A DNA stretch of 64,000 bases from Rebecca billardiae RCC1528. Its lineage: Eukaryota; Haptophyta. Under the pieces are notes generated by a model. It was not told the origin of the DNA. It was given only the letters and a program-made list of their open reading frames with translations, and made no database searches. Each line of letters starts with the position of its first letter. Position 1 is the stretch's first letter. The stretch is taken from the NCBI GenBank assembly GCA_965240325.2, contig OZ251235.1, positions 1,736,001-1,800,000 of the forward strand, given 5' to 3'. The position numbers and the translations under genes are program-made. Below are positions 1 through 9,882 of the stretch, piece after piece.

Positions 1-2384
1 TCAGCGTCCTCGGCAGCGGGCGCGCCGGCGGGCGCGTCGGCGTCGGCGTCGGCGGCGGGCGCGTCGGCGTCGGCTCCGGCGGGCGCGCCGTCCGCGTCCG
101 CGCCGGGCGCCGCCGCGGGCGCGCCCGCCGCCGCGGGCGCGCCCGCCGCGGGCGCGCCACCGTGTGCGCCCTCCTCGCCGTCGCCGCCTTCGGAGGTCGG
201 GCGCGGCTCGGCGGCGCTTGCCTCGAGGCTGGCCGCCTGCCGCGCGGCGCGCAGCTGCCGCGCGTGCCTGCGCTTGAGGAAGTACCCCTGCGAGGTGATG
301 CTCGTCCGGGAGGGCAGCTCGCCATCGCGCACGGCGATGCCTTCGACGACGAACATCGTCCATTGCCGCAGCCGATCCCGGAGCACGCGTCGGAATCCCT
401 TGCGCGTCGCCCACCGATCCATGCGACACCACTCCGTGTGTGCGCGCATCAGCGCGAGCAGCAGCGGCGCGAGCCGGCGGCGGCGGAGCAGGTTCGCCGC
501 GCGCTCGTGCTCGCCGCGGAGCAGCTGCGCCTCCACCATCGCCACCGCCCACGACGGCAGCTCGGCCGGCGGCGGCACGCCCGCGGGGCGCGGCAGCTGC
601 GCCCGCGGGCCGAGTGCCAGGTCTTGCACGGCGCGCTCGCGGCCGGAGGCGCGCGCCAAGGCGTACAGGCGGAGGGCGTCGAAGGGCCACGCGATGCGCG
701 TGTTGCGCATGCGCACGGCGCGCGGCGTGTCCCACGCCCTGCGCAGCCACGCGCGCTGCGCCGCGTACCACTGCCAGCCGTGCAGCAGCTGCCGAGCAAT
801 CATGTCCTGCCGACCACGCACCAGCACGCGAGCGAGCCGCTGCGCGTATGCGGAGCCGACGACGGCGGTGCGCCAGCCGCGCACGATGCGGATGAGGAGC
901 AGCGCGTGCCAGATCGAGCGGAGGTACCGCGCCTTGTCCCGCCGGAACCGCCGCCCGCGCGTGTACCGCCGCCACACGTGGTACGGCCAGAAAACAATTC
1001 GATAATATTCCATCCGCGCGTGGTAGCCGGGTCCCTCGTGTCTCTCGTCGACCGCGTTGGCAATCACCTCGGGGCGCGCGCGGCGGCGGAACATGGCGAG
1101 CTCGCGCTCGCGCGCGGCGGCGCGCGCCTCGGCCTCGGCGGCGGCGGCGCGCTCGGCCTCGAGCGCCGCCGCGCGCTCCGCCGCCGCCGCGCGCTCCGCC
1201 TCCGCGGCCGCGGCCGCGGCCGACGCTTCGGCGTCGTCGCCCTCCTCTGTCGCTGCGGCCGGTGGGCCAGAGGCTCTGGGCGGCGTGCCGGGCGCGTGCG
1301 GCGGCGGCCACGCGGGCGCGGCGTGCGCGTCGGACGCGCCGCTGGCTCTGCGCGCGTCCGCGTCGGCGAGCGCGTCGGGCGGCGCGTGCGCGTGCTCGCC
1401 GCCCGCCGCCCACAGCCGGGAGGCCCCAGAGCCGCCGCCGCGCTCGGCACGCGCGGCCAGGCCCGGCGCGGCGCGCATGCCGCTCACCAGACCTGGCGCC
1501 GCGCCGGCGCTCGCGCCGCGCTCGGCGTGCTGCGCGTGCGGCGGGAAGGCAGGCAGCCGCGCGGGCGGCGCGCCGCTCCCGCCCGCCGCCGCCCCGTCCG
1601 CCCCGCCCGCGCCGTCGGCGAACTGCAGACGCGTCGGCGCTGCGCGGCCGCGCGCGCGCGCGCTGCCGTCGGCCGCGCTCGCAGCGGAGAGCTGAATCGT
1701 CACGTGCGGCCGCACGGGCACGGTGGAGGGGCGCGCGCGCGGCGGCGGCTCGTGCGGCGGCATGCCGAGCGCGGGCGACGCGGCGATCTGCCGCTCGCAC
1801 GTGCGCGCGAGCTCGGGCCACGCCGCGCGCTCGGCGTTGCCGAGCTGGGCGGGCGGCGGCGACGGCGCGCGCGACGGCTGCAGCGAGCCGAGCCGCAGGC
1901 GCGCCGCGTCCTGGGTCACCGGGCGCGGCGGCAGCGGGAGGACGTCGAGCGTGCCCGCGCGCCTGTACTGCGCGATCGGCGTGTTGCGCCCGTCCGCGAC
2001 GCGCGCCGCGCTGCCCGCCGCCCACGCCGTGCGCGAGAAGCGCACGATGCCCTCGAGCGACTTGACGCTCGCCTGCACGTCTGCGCTGCGTGCGGCCGGC
2101 GCGTCGCGCAGCAGCGAGGTGCGCGGCAGGCCGTGCGGCGGGGCGCGTGGCGCGCGCGTGCCCAGCTGCCCGCTCGGCCCGGCCGAGCCCCACGCGCTCC
2201 GCCCGCCGCCGCCGCCGCGCGCGCCGCCGCCGCGCCTGCCACGAGTCAGATACTGCAGTGCCATCTCATGCTCGAGGACCTCGCGCGCGGTGGGGCCGCG
2301 GTAGATGAAGCTGCCCGTCGCGTCGGCGAAGGCGGTGGGCGACTCGTCCGCGCGCGTCCGGACGAGCGCGCCGCGCGGCTCCAT
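1..2384 (-). CDS. Trp-rich helical protein of unknown function, 3' end off the window
   Basis: One uninterrupted minus-strand frame runs from an ATG at 2384 (MEPRGALVRTRADESPTAFA) to the left edge, about 794 codons, with no stop seen. Residues 1-330 are Ala/Pro/Gly-rich and look disordered. Around residues 370-440 is an Ala/Glu/Arg-rich helical stretch. It is followed by Trp- and Arg-rich helices with motifs such as FWPYHVWRRYTRGRRF, IWHALLLIRIVRGWR and LLHGWQWYAAQRAWLRRAW. Such spaced W-R segments recall Sfi1/centrin-binding repeats, but the match is weak. The C-terminal visible part returns to Ala/Gly/Asp-rich sequence. Another minus-strand frame with no stop until the last three bases is a high-GC shadow with Arg-rich nonsense. 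The gene was divergent to FEN1 before the transposon at 2479-4402 inserted. I do not recognise the family. Confidence 0.6.
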   Translation of the reverse strand, partial: MEPRGALVRTRADESPTAFADATGSFIYRGPTAREVLEHEMALQYLTRGRRGGGARGGGGGRSAWGSAGPSGQLGTRAPRAPPHGLPRTSLLRDAPAARSADVQASVKSLEGIVRFSRTAWAAGSAARVADGRNTPIAQYRRAGTLDVLPLPPRPVTQDAARLRLGSLQPSRAPSPPPAQLGNAERAAWPELARTCERQIAASPALGMPPHEPPPRARPSTVPVRPHVTIQLSAASAADGSARARGRAAPTRLQFADGAGGADGAAAGGSGAPPARLPAFPPHAQHAERGASAGAAPGLVSGMRAAPGLAARAERGGGSGASRLWAAGGEHAHAPPDALADADARRASGASDAHAAPAWPPPHAPGTPPRASGPPAAATEEGDDAEASAAAAAAEAERAAAAERAAALEAERAAAAEAEARAAARERELAMFRRRARPEVIANAVDERHEGPGYHARMEYYRIVFWPYHVWRRYTRGRRFRRDKARYLRSIWHALLLIRIVRGWRTAVVGSAYAQRLARVLVRGRQDMIARQLLHGWQWYAAQRAWLRRAWDTPRAVRMRNTRIAWPFDALRLYALARASGRERAVQDLALGPRAQLPRPAGVPPPAELPSWAVAMVEAQLLRGEHERAANLLRRRRLAPLLLALMRAHTEWCRMDRWATRKGFRRVLRDRLRQWTMFVVEGIAVRDGELPSRTSITSQGYFLKRRHARQLRAARQAASLEASAAEPRPTSEGGDGEEGAHGGAPAAGAPAAAGAPAAAPGADADGAPAGADADAPAADADADAPAGAPAAEDA

Positions 2385-2478
2385 CGCCTCCGGCCCTCTC
2401 TGGCCTGAGTGCGAGAGACGTTACGAGCACGACGCCATCGTGCTTGAACGCAGCCCAAGTGCCCCGCAACTCCATCTA

Positions 2479-4402
2479 CAGGTCGCTGCTTCGTTTTTCG
2501 GACTGCTTCGTCTTTCAGACCCGGCGATGGCGACGCACCTCGCGCAGCGGCTGCTGTGTGGCGGGCGCCGCGCGGCAGGGCTAGGCGGCCTGTCGGCGCG
2601 TCTGGTGACCTCAACGCAGCTCTGGTGGCTGCGGGGCTGGAGCCCATCGCCTTCCCGATCGTGCTGTTGCTCGACAACCACTCGTCGCGGTACACGGAGG
2701 ACGTGCTCGCAGCCCTCGGCACTGCTGAGTCCGAGTTCGGCATCCGCATCTTCACCGAGGAGCCGAACACGTCGCACTTCCTACAGGTAGGCGCCCGTGC
2801 GCGCGGACGGCTGCAGCGCCTCTCCGGCGCGCGCGCGTGCCCCGGGTGTACCTGGCGTGCAATCGGCCCGGCGCGCGCGCGCGACGCGCGCACAATCACC
2901 TCTCCGCCCTCGCGCGGCCGCACGCACCGTGAAGGCTCTCGATCAGTACAACCACAAGTTCCACTCGCAATACCAGAAGGGCCTGGCGTCTTTCAAGCAC
3001 GCGTACACGGCGAGCTACGGCAAGGAGCCCACGATCGGCCTCCGCGAGTTCCTCCAGATCCTCGGCGGCTGTGAGGAGCTGTCCACGCCGGGTGCGTGGT
3101 TCTCGTGGTGTGACACCTTTGACATCATCAACGCGTGGCGCAAGGTGGGCATCACGGGCAACGTGTTGGACCCGGACCAGATCAACAGGAAGGACTTCGT
3201 GGATCGTCTCGATGCCGCACAGGCGAAGGCGGAGCGCAGGCGGCAAGAGGAGGAGGCCGATGCCGCGTCGCTCGCGGCGGCGGCGCCGGCAGCGGCGCCA
3301 AGCACTCCGGAGCGCGGGGCTGCGCGCTCGGCCGACGACGGCGAGCCCTCTGGCGCGCACGCATCACCTACGTTTAGTGCGTTCACAGCCACGCCTGCGG
3401 GGATGCGCTCGAACACTGCTCCAGCCCTCCGCGCCAAGCTCGAGCTCGCCAAGGAGTACTCCGGCCGCCAGGCCGCCAAGCTCGTGCGCGAGCGTGATGA
3501 GCACGACGCCGAGCTCGCCGCGGTGCGCAAGGCGGTGAGGTTCGACCCGGGTGAGCTCGCAGACCAGCTCGGTGTCCTTCCAGTGCCCGCCGTGGAGCTC
3601 GCCGCGCCGAAGCCGGACAACACGCGGCTCGACAGCCAAAACGGCTCGTGGTCGTTGCGTGAGATCAACACGCAGAAGGCCGCGCAGACCGCGCAGAAGG
3701 AGGCCGAGGCGGCGCGCAAGGCGGCGGCCGCATCCGAGCGTGCGCGGAAGAAGGCGGAGGCGGAGGCAGCTGCTGCTGAGCTCGAGGCGAGCTTCGACCG
3801 CTGTCACCAGACCTGCTCGTGCGGCGTGTCGCCCTGCCCGATGGCGAAGGCGAGACGCTGCCCGACGTGCCAGAAGATCGATCTCCGAGGGTGGCTGTGC
3901 AAGAAGGCCGAGTGCTCGGAAGCTCGCAAGCAATCGGCGCCGGCGCCGGCCGCGCCGGGCACCGCCGCGTCAGTATGAGCTGTCGTCGTCGACCGTGCTG
4001 GCCGCGCAGCCGCAGCGCCGGCTGGCGGTGGCGCGGAAGCCTAGTGAATCCCTGAGGTGGTCTGCTGCATGTATGTGGTATCTAGAGTGCATGATGCCGT
4101 TAGCCCGACTCACACGGCTCACCAGACAGCGGCTCTGACTCGGCGCGCGCGCTGAGAGCCCGCGGGTCTGAAAGTTGAAGCATGCCGTCGGCGGCCCCGT
4201 CGTGGACCTCGTGGCGTCCGTGGGGCACATGGTAGTGGAACAAAGTCGTCTAAATGGTACATACCCGCTGGGTTGTACCTCAGGCACACCCTGGGGGTGC
4301 CGCCAGACGCGATCTCGAGCGCCGCAGACCCCCGGGGGCGCCGCCGCCATCGTGCACAAAAAGTGAACAGCAATCGGGTCCGAAAGTTGAAGCAGCGACC
4401 TG
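2479..4402. mobile_element. Pogo/Tc1-mariner-like DNA transposon, internally deleted
   Basis: The left end CAGGTCGCTGCTTC (2479-2492) is the exact inverse of the right end GAAGCAGCGACCTG (4389-4402). Counting 25 bases at each end, 22 match. Both ends are directly flanked by TA (2477-2478 and 4403-4404), the target-site duplication of the Tc1/mariner/pogo superfamily. A second, subterminal copy of the repeat (TGCTTC..CTTTCAGACCC, 2504-2522) follows directly on the left and recurs inverted at 4164-4182 on the right. This is an outer-plus-inner arrangement like transposase-binding sites. Inside lies a DDE transposase that lacks its N-terminal two-thirds, so the copy is probably non-autonomous. 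It sits between the divergent starts of the Trp-rich gene and FEN1; removing it would leave a promoter of about 250 bp. Confidence 0.75.
2556..3978 (+). CDS. DDE (pogo-like) transposase, 5'-truncated, one intron
   Basis: Exon A ends at 2786 and exon B starts at 2935 (intron 2787-2934, GTAGGC...AAG, phase 0). The join reads PNTSHFLQ-ALDQYN, matching the conserved PNTSH(F/L)LQ-LD block of DDE_1 transposases. Upstream is LLLDNHSSRYTEDVL, the segment carrying the second catalytic Asp. Downstream is an AWRKVGITGN block. The first catalytic Asp and the helix-turn-helix DNA-binding region are missing, and there is no in-frame ATG before the homologous part; 2556 is a GTG. The C-terminal half is Lys/Glu/Ala-rich and ends in a Cys-rich tail (CSCGVSPCP, CPTC, LCKKAEC) that could bind zinc. 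Stop is TGA at 3976. It lies inside the TA-flanked inverted-repeat element. It may be a dead fragment, or the tail may have been retained for another use. Confidence 0.6.
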
Positions 4403-4560
4403 TACAGCGTGCGTCCCCGGACACCTGCTTCTGCAGCCCCGGACTACCAAGGGTCGACGGTTGGTCAGGCACCCCCGCGTACTTCGCCAAAGGACTGGCC
4501 GTGCCGCGGCCGCTGAGCAAGCCGAGCGCGCGCAGAGCGGACCCCGGAAGGCCGGCCGCC

Positions 4561-5890
4561 ATGGGTATCCACGGCCTGAGCAAGCTCATCGGTGCGCGCG
4601 TGCCGACTCGCCCACATCTCGTGGCCCGCGCGTGCCGCCCCGCCTCAGCGCGCGCACGCGCGCGCGCGAGACCGCTCGCGCGGTCACCACGCGGCGCGAG
4701 TGGCGCGCGCACGACCGCGCCGGGCAGCCGACCACGCGCCGGGCGCGACGAAGGAGGGCAAGTTTGAGAACTACTTTGGGCGTAAGATCGCCATCGACGC
4801 GTCGACCAGCATCTACCAGTTCCTCGTCGCCGTGCGCCAGGGCGACCAGCAGCTGACGAACGAGGACGGCGTGGTGACGTCGCACCTCACCGGGATGTTC
4901 TACCGGACCGTGCGCATGCTTGACGCGGGGATCAAGCCCGTGTACGTCTTCGACGGCAAGCCGCCGACGATGAAGGGCGGCGAGCTCGCCAAGCGGCAGG
5001 CGCGCGCGGCGGAGGCGCACGCCGAGCTCGAGAAGGCGAGGGAGGCGGGCGACCAGGACGCGATCGAGCGGCTGTCCAAGCGCACCGTGCGCGCGACGCG
5101 CGAGCAGTCCGCCGAGTGCAAGCGGCTGCTGCAGCTGATGGGCGTGCCGGTCGTCGACGCGCCGTGCGAGGCGGAGTCCACCTGCGCCGCGCTCTGCGCT
5201 GCGGAGAAGGTCTGGGCCGTCGGCACGGAGGACATGGACGCGCTCACGTTCGGCACGACCGTACTCGTGCGCCACCTGACCTACTCGGAGGCCAAGAAGG
5301 TGCCGCCGGCGGAGTACCGGCTGGCGGACGTGCTCGCGGGGCTCGGGCTCACGATGGAGCAGTTCATCGACGTGTGCATCCTCTGCGGCTGCGACTACAC
5401 CGACAAGGTCCGCGGCGTCGGCCCCGAGACCGCGCTCAAGAAGATCCGCGAGTACGGCTCGCTCGACAAGCTGCTCAGCTCGTCAGACAAGACGGTGGCG
5501 GACGACAAGGTGCCCACCGCGCTGAAGGAGGGGTACGAGGAGGTGCGCCGGCTGTTCAAGGAGCCCGAGGTGATCGACGTCGCCGCCGTCGAGCTCAAGT
5601 GGACGGAGCCCGACGTGGAGGGCATCGTTGGCTTCATGTGCGGCGAGATGGGCTTCAACGAGCAGCGCATCCGCTCGGCGTGCGAGAAGCTGCAGAAGGC
5701 GAAGAGCAAGGGCAACCAGGGGCGCATCGAGTCCTTCTTCGCGCTCAAGCCGAACCCGAACCCGCCCGCGAAGGCCGCGCAGAAGCGCAAGGACGCCCCG
5801 GCAAAGGACGCCAAGGGCGGCGCCAAGGGCGGCGCCAAGGGCGGCGCGGGAGCGGCGGGCAAAAAGGCCAAGTCCTGGAAGGGCAAGTAG
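4561..5890 (+). CDS. FEN1: Flap endonuclease 1
   Basis: Structure-specific 5' nuclease of the Rad2/XPG family. It removes 5' flaps during Okazaki-fragment maturation and long-patch base-excision repair in the nucleus. Exons 4561-4591 and 4728-5890 are split by a 136-bp intron (GTGCGC...GGCAG); the join gives MGIHGLSKLIADHAPGATKE. The product is 397 aa, close to the usual 380. Metal-binding residues are present: D34 (AIDAS), D86 (VFDGK), the EAES acidic pair, EDMD, and GCDYTDKVRGVGPETAL with the helix-two-turn-helix. The C-terminus carries a PCNA-binding box, QGRIESFFAL, followed by a Lys-rich Ala/Gly tail. The tiny first exon encodes only the first ten residues. The start context is GCCGCCATGG. 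The right end of the pogo-like element lies 158 bp upstream. Confidence 0.96.
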
Positions 5891-6591
5891 CTGCGCCCCG
5901 CCGCACGCCCGGCCAGGCGCGGGGCTGCGCAGCCGCGCAGCCGCGCAGGGTCCGTGGCCGTGCCCCGTTGATGCCCGTTGGCATATATATCATCGGACGT
6001 CTCCTGGGACGCCGACGATGATTCAGCCGCGCCCACTGCGATCGGCCCGAGCCCGCGACGGACTCGGCGGACGGGCCGTCGGGGCCGTGGCTCCGTACTC
6101 CGTAGCACTACTGTTAGCAGTCTGAGTCTATGAGTATGACTATCAGTACTAGCTAGCAGTAGTATAGTGAATATAGTAGCAGATAGATCAGTATATATAT
6201 ACACACACACTGACAGTCACACACACACACACACACATGTATATATATATATACGCGTTACGCGGGATGACCGACGTATATAAGACTCACGAATAATACG
6301 ACTATTGAAGCCAGCATCACTACTGACTGCTCGGCGCCCCAGTGGTCATATGGTGGGCGGCCTGGCGGCCCGGCCGGTGGCCCTCCCGACAGGCAGGCCC
6401 GACGGCGACGCCCCGACCACCCAGCCGACACGCCGACGGCGACGGCTGGTGTGATGAGGTGTCCGAGGCGGCCGAGGCCGGCTGGAGTAGAACGCGTGCC
6501 AAATGCAGCATCCGCGACCGCAAGATTCCTCGAACGCACCACACCTCTTCGGAGTGAGTACGCGCGTGCACACGTACATGCGTCATGCGAC
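5891..6591. other. Intergenic, 3' ends of FEN1 and COQ5, with AC/TA microsatellites
   Basis: No gene is seen. The genes on both sides converge here. At 6199-6240 there are (AC)n runs interrupted by CTGACAGT, followed by a (TA) run at 6241-6254. The rest, including the 6255-6590 stretch, shows no coding pattern that I trust. Confidence 0.7.
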
Positions 6592-7554
6592 TCAGATCTT
6601 GAAGCCTGAGTGCACAGCGGCGACACCAGCCGTCAGGTTGGTGTACGTGACGGCTCCGAGCCCGGCGGTCTGCACCATCGACGCGAAGCGCTCCTGGTCG
6701 GGGAACCGGCGGATCGACTCGACGAGGTACTGGTACGACTGCCTGTCGTTCGCGACCACCCCGCCGAGCGCCGGGATCACTTTGAACGAGTAGGCGTCAT
6801 ATGCGGCCTGCAGCACGGGGTTGGTCACGCGGCTGAACTCCAGGCACACGAAGCGCCCGCCGGGGCGGAGCACGCGGCGCGCCTCGACGAGTGCGCGGGG
6901 CACGTTGGTCACGTTGCGGATGCCGAACGCGATCGAGTACAGGTCGAAGCTCTCGTCCTCGAACGGCAGCTCCTCTGCGTTGCCCTCGACCCAGCTGAGC
7001 GTCGGCGCGGCTGGATCGGCTGAGGGCCGCGCGGCCGCGCGCTGCTGCCCGACCTCGAGCATCTGCGGATTGATGTCGCACACGGTGATCTCGGGTCGAT
7101 CGTCCGGCACAGGCGAATAGCGGCACAGCTCCTTGGAGATGCGGAAGGCGATGTCGCCCGTGCCACCAGCCACGTCGAGGATTCGAAGCCCTCCGTCAGG
7201 TCGGCCGACGCATGCGGCGCGCATCGCTGGCAGCCCCATCGCGTGGACGAAGTGGTCCTTCCACGCGCGGTGGATACCCGCGGACATCAAGTCATTCATT
7301 AGGTCGTACGACGACGCCACGCGGCTGAACACCTCGCCAACCATCTTCTCCTTGTCGTCGGCAGGGACCTCGCGATAGCCAAAGTGTGTGGTTGCGCCCG
7401 CGCGCTCGCTGCCGCGACCTTCGGGCGGCGACGCGCCGCCATCACCCGGCGGGGAAGTTGCCCGTGAGTCGGACTGCGACGATGACAAGCGCACGGTGGC
7501 CCGCGTGGCGTGTTGCCGCGCATGACGTCCGCACGACGACGCGGCGCGCATCAT
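6592..7554 (-). CDS. COQ5: Mitochondrial 2-polyprenyl-6-methoxy-benzoquinol C-methyltransferase (COQ5/UbiE)
   Basis: SAM-dependent C-methyltransferase of ubiquinone synthesis, acting in the mitochondrial matrix face COQ complex. The 320-aa product has an Arg/Ser/Ala-rich N-terminal presequence of about 50 residues. The UbiE core follows: [41 protein letters not shown], the SAM-binding loop [13 protein letters not shown], the acidic strand-2 end VCDINPQML, and GIRNV with LRPGGRF and FSRV. The C-terminal [18 protein letters not shown] block is diagnostic of UbiE/COQ5. No intron is needed. Two adjacent ATG codons (7554 and 7551) can start it. It is head-to-head with the CC2D1-like gene, whose start is about 145 bp away, so the two probably share a promoter region. 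Confidence 0.93.
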   Translation of the reverse strand: MMRAASSCGRHARQHATRATVRLSSSQSDSRATSPPGDGGASPPEGRGSERAGATTHFGYREVPADDKEKMVGEVFSRVASSYDLMNDLMSAGIHRAWKDHFVHAMGLPAMRAACVGRPDGGLRILDVAGGTGDIAFRISKELCRYSPVPDDRPEITVCDINPQMLEVGQQRAAARPSADPAAPTLSWVEGNAEELPFEDESFDLYSIAFGIRNVTNVPRALVEARRVLRPGGRFVCLEFSRVTNPVLQAAYDAYSFKVIPALGGVVANDRQSYQYLVESIRRFPDQERFASMVQTAGLGAVTYTNLTAGVAAVHSGFKI

Positions 7555-7697
7555 GATGACGCGTCGACGAGGAGAGATTCTTCTCGTCCGAACTCCGATT
7601 TCCCCGACGAACGAAGGAAGACAATTCTTTTTCGCGCGGGGTGACGACGCACAGCCCCGGGCCGCGCCGCGCGGCGGACGTCACGGCTGCCGGCGCG

Positions 7698-9008
7698 ATG
7701 GCCGACGATGACCTCGATCTCGGGCTCGAGGATGGCCCCGACATCGACGTGAGCGCACTCATCGCATCTACGCAGGGCATGCTCGACTCGCACAAGGCCG
7801 CCGCCTCTGCCTCTACGGGTGAGATCGACGTCGCTGCACTGCTGCGTGAAACGTCCGCCGCGGACGTGGGCGCGGACGCCGAGCTGACCGCGGACGATTT
7901 GGAGGACGACGAGCTGCTATCGGACCTCAAGGATATCGGGTGGGTCGAGGATGAGGGCGGGGACGTGCCTCGTGCCCATCAGCGCTCGCGGGCGCACGCG
8001 CACGCGCCGCGTGACACGCCGCCCCCACCGTCTCCCGTGACTGTCGCGACCGTCGACGAGCGGATCGCCGAGTGTCTGCGCGAGGCGCTCGAGTGCAAGC
8101 AGCGCGGCGACCGCGACGGCGCACTCGGCTGGCTCGCGAGCAAAAAGGCGCTCATGGCCGTCCGCGACGAGGCGGCCGCTGGCACGCTCACGGCCGGCAG
8201 GCTCCCTGCTCGGCCGGGCAGAGCCGGTGCGGAGTCGGCCGCGGCGGGGGCGAGCAGGGCCGCGGCCCACGCGCAGCCGAGCGCGACGCGTGCGCCCGGC
8301 GGCGTGGCTGTATCGTTGCTTGCGCCGCCGCCGCCCCCGCCGCCCCAGCCCCCGCCGCAGCAGGCCGCGGGGGCCGTGCCCCAGCCCAGGCTGGCGCCGG
8401 CCGCGCCCCGGGCACCGCCTGCGCTCGGCGTGTGTCCCGCCGCCCTCGGCGGCGTTGAGCCCACGCTGCCCGCGCTCGGCGGCGGTGGCGGCGCGCCCCG
8501 CCGCCCCGCCTCCGCGCTGGCCGACCAGCACCCCGGTGGCATCCCACCGCCCGCCCGGCCGCTCGGCCCCGACGACCTCGAGATCGTGATCTGCCGCGCC
8601 GAACTGAGCGACGAGCGTCAGCTTCCGAGCGCCGCGCCGCATTCATTCGTTACTTGGCGGCTGCCGCTGCCCAACTCGAGCGTGCAGGAGGGCAAGACGG
8701 AGCTGGTGCGCTCGACGACCCGCCCCGCGTACAACAGCCCGTTCCTCACCACCATCGACCGGCGCAAGGGCTCGACGGCCAACGCGTTCGCGCACCGCCG
8801 GCTGAGCGTGGAGCTCCACGTGGTCGCGCACACTGGCCTGCGCCGCTTTGTGAGCGCCGGGCCTGCGCTGCTGGGCAAAGCGGACGTGAAGATCGCGCCG
8901 CTGCTGCACCAGCACGAGCTGGCCGTTCGCGTGCCGCTCAGGCCAGCGAGCGGCACCGACTCGCCCGGCGCCATCGTCGTGTGCGTGCGCCTCGCTTCGC
9001 CAATCATT

Positions 9009-9041
<33 letters not shown>

Positions 9042-9578
9042 ACCTCAGCACCCGACGGCCGGGCCGGCGCCGGCGCGCCCGCGCGCGGCGGGGGCACGCC
9101 GCCGCCTGGCGGCGCGGGCGGCGGCGCGGGTGCAGCGCGCGCCGCCACGCCGCCCGCGCCGCCCGCGGAGGGCGAGGAGGTCGACGACTTCTCGTACGCG
9201 GAGGCGATCGAGTCCTTCGACGTGCTGAGCTGGGAGCTTGAGGAGCTTGGCGCGCGCAAGGGCGTGTATGCGCGCATGGGCGCGGACGCGCTGCAGATGC
9301 GGCGCGACGCGCTCGAGTTCCGCAAGCAGCTGATCGAGATCAAGGTGTCGAGCGGGCAGCTCACGATGGACGCGTACCTGCAGGCGCTGTGCCGAGCGAT
9401 CGCCACCGAGCAGGCGGCCGCCGCCAAGCACAAGGCGAGCGGCACGATCCCGGGCAAGATGCGCGCGGTGCACTCGCTCAAGCGCGTCAAGGTGATGAAG
9501 GACGAGCTGCTCGGCGCCGAGAAGGCGATGGCGGAGGAGGGCGACGACGCCGACGAGGGCGCCGTGGAGGGGGCGTAG
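7698..9578 (+). CDS. CC2D1/Lgd-like coiled-coil and C2 domain protein
   Basis: Probable homologue of CC2D1A/B and Drosophila Lgd, regulators of ESCRT-III (CHMP4/Shrub) in endosomal sorting. The frame is open from a GTG at 7641, but the first ATG (MADDDLDLGLEDGPDID) is at 7698, giving 626 aa. The N-terminus is acidic. Around residues 130-165 is a DM14-like segment (ECLREALECKQRGDRDGAL..LASKKALM). A Pro-rich linker follows. A C2-like region at about 290-435 contains DDLEIVICRAELSD, PYEADAQL is absent, and NSSVQEGKTELVR plus LSVELHVVAH are present. After a second Pro/Gly linker comes a helical tail with SFDVLSWELEELGARKG and RRDALEFRKQLIEIKV, the conserved CC2D1 C-terminal pattern. Only one DM14-like unit is clear, whereas animal proteins have four. 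Confidence 0.75.
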
Positions 9579-9882
9579 CAGCGCCGCCAGAGAGCGTATA
9601 CGCTTCAACCGCTCCCAGGTTTAGTACTGCGTCTAGCTCCGGAGTCGTGGACGGACTCACGGAGTGATCCCGCGCGGGCGCCCCGCCCCCGGGCACTCAT
9701 CCAGTTCGGCAAGGTCGCGCCTTGCGCCGAAAACAAATCAGCGGGAGAATGAAAATGCAGGAGGCGACAATTTGCGCCGCGCAATTCGCTCAGTCGCCGA
9801 CGAATCAGGAGACCCGCGTCGTCCTACCTGTGTCGTTAAATCATAGAATGAGTGGACGAACCACGCTGCCACTGGGCGTGTA
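9579..9882. other. Short intergenic spacer with a degenerate repeat-family end
   Basis: At 9798-9812 (GACGAATCAGGAGA) and 9827-9850 (CCTGTGT.GTTAAATCATAGAAT) it matches the 3' part of the two repeats at 56114-56315 and 57255-57450. No gene is seen. Confidence 0.5.

Noticed and set aside
1-2193. 730-codon minus-strand open frame rich in Arg and Ala
   Set aside because: It is a high-GC shadow. The neighbouring minus frame has ordinary protein composition, an ATG at 2384 and no stop through position 1.
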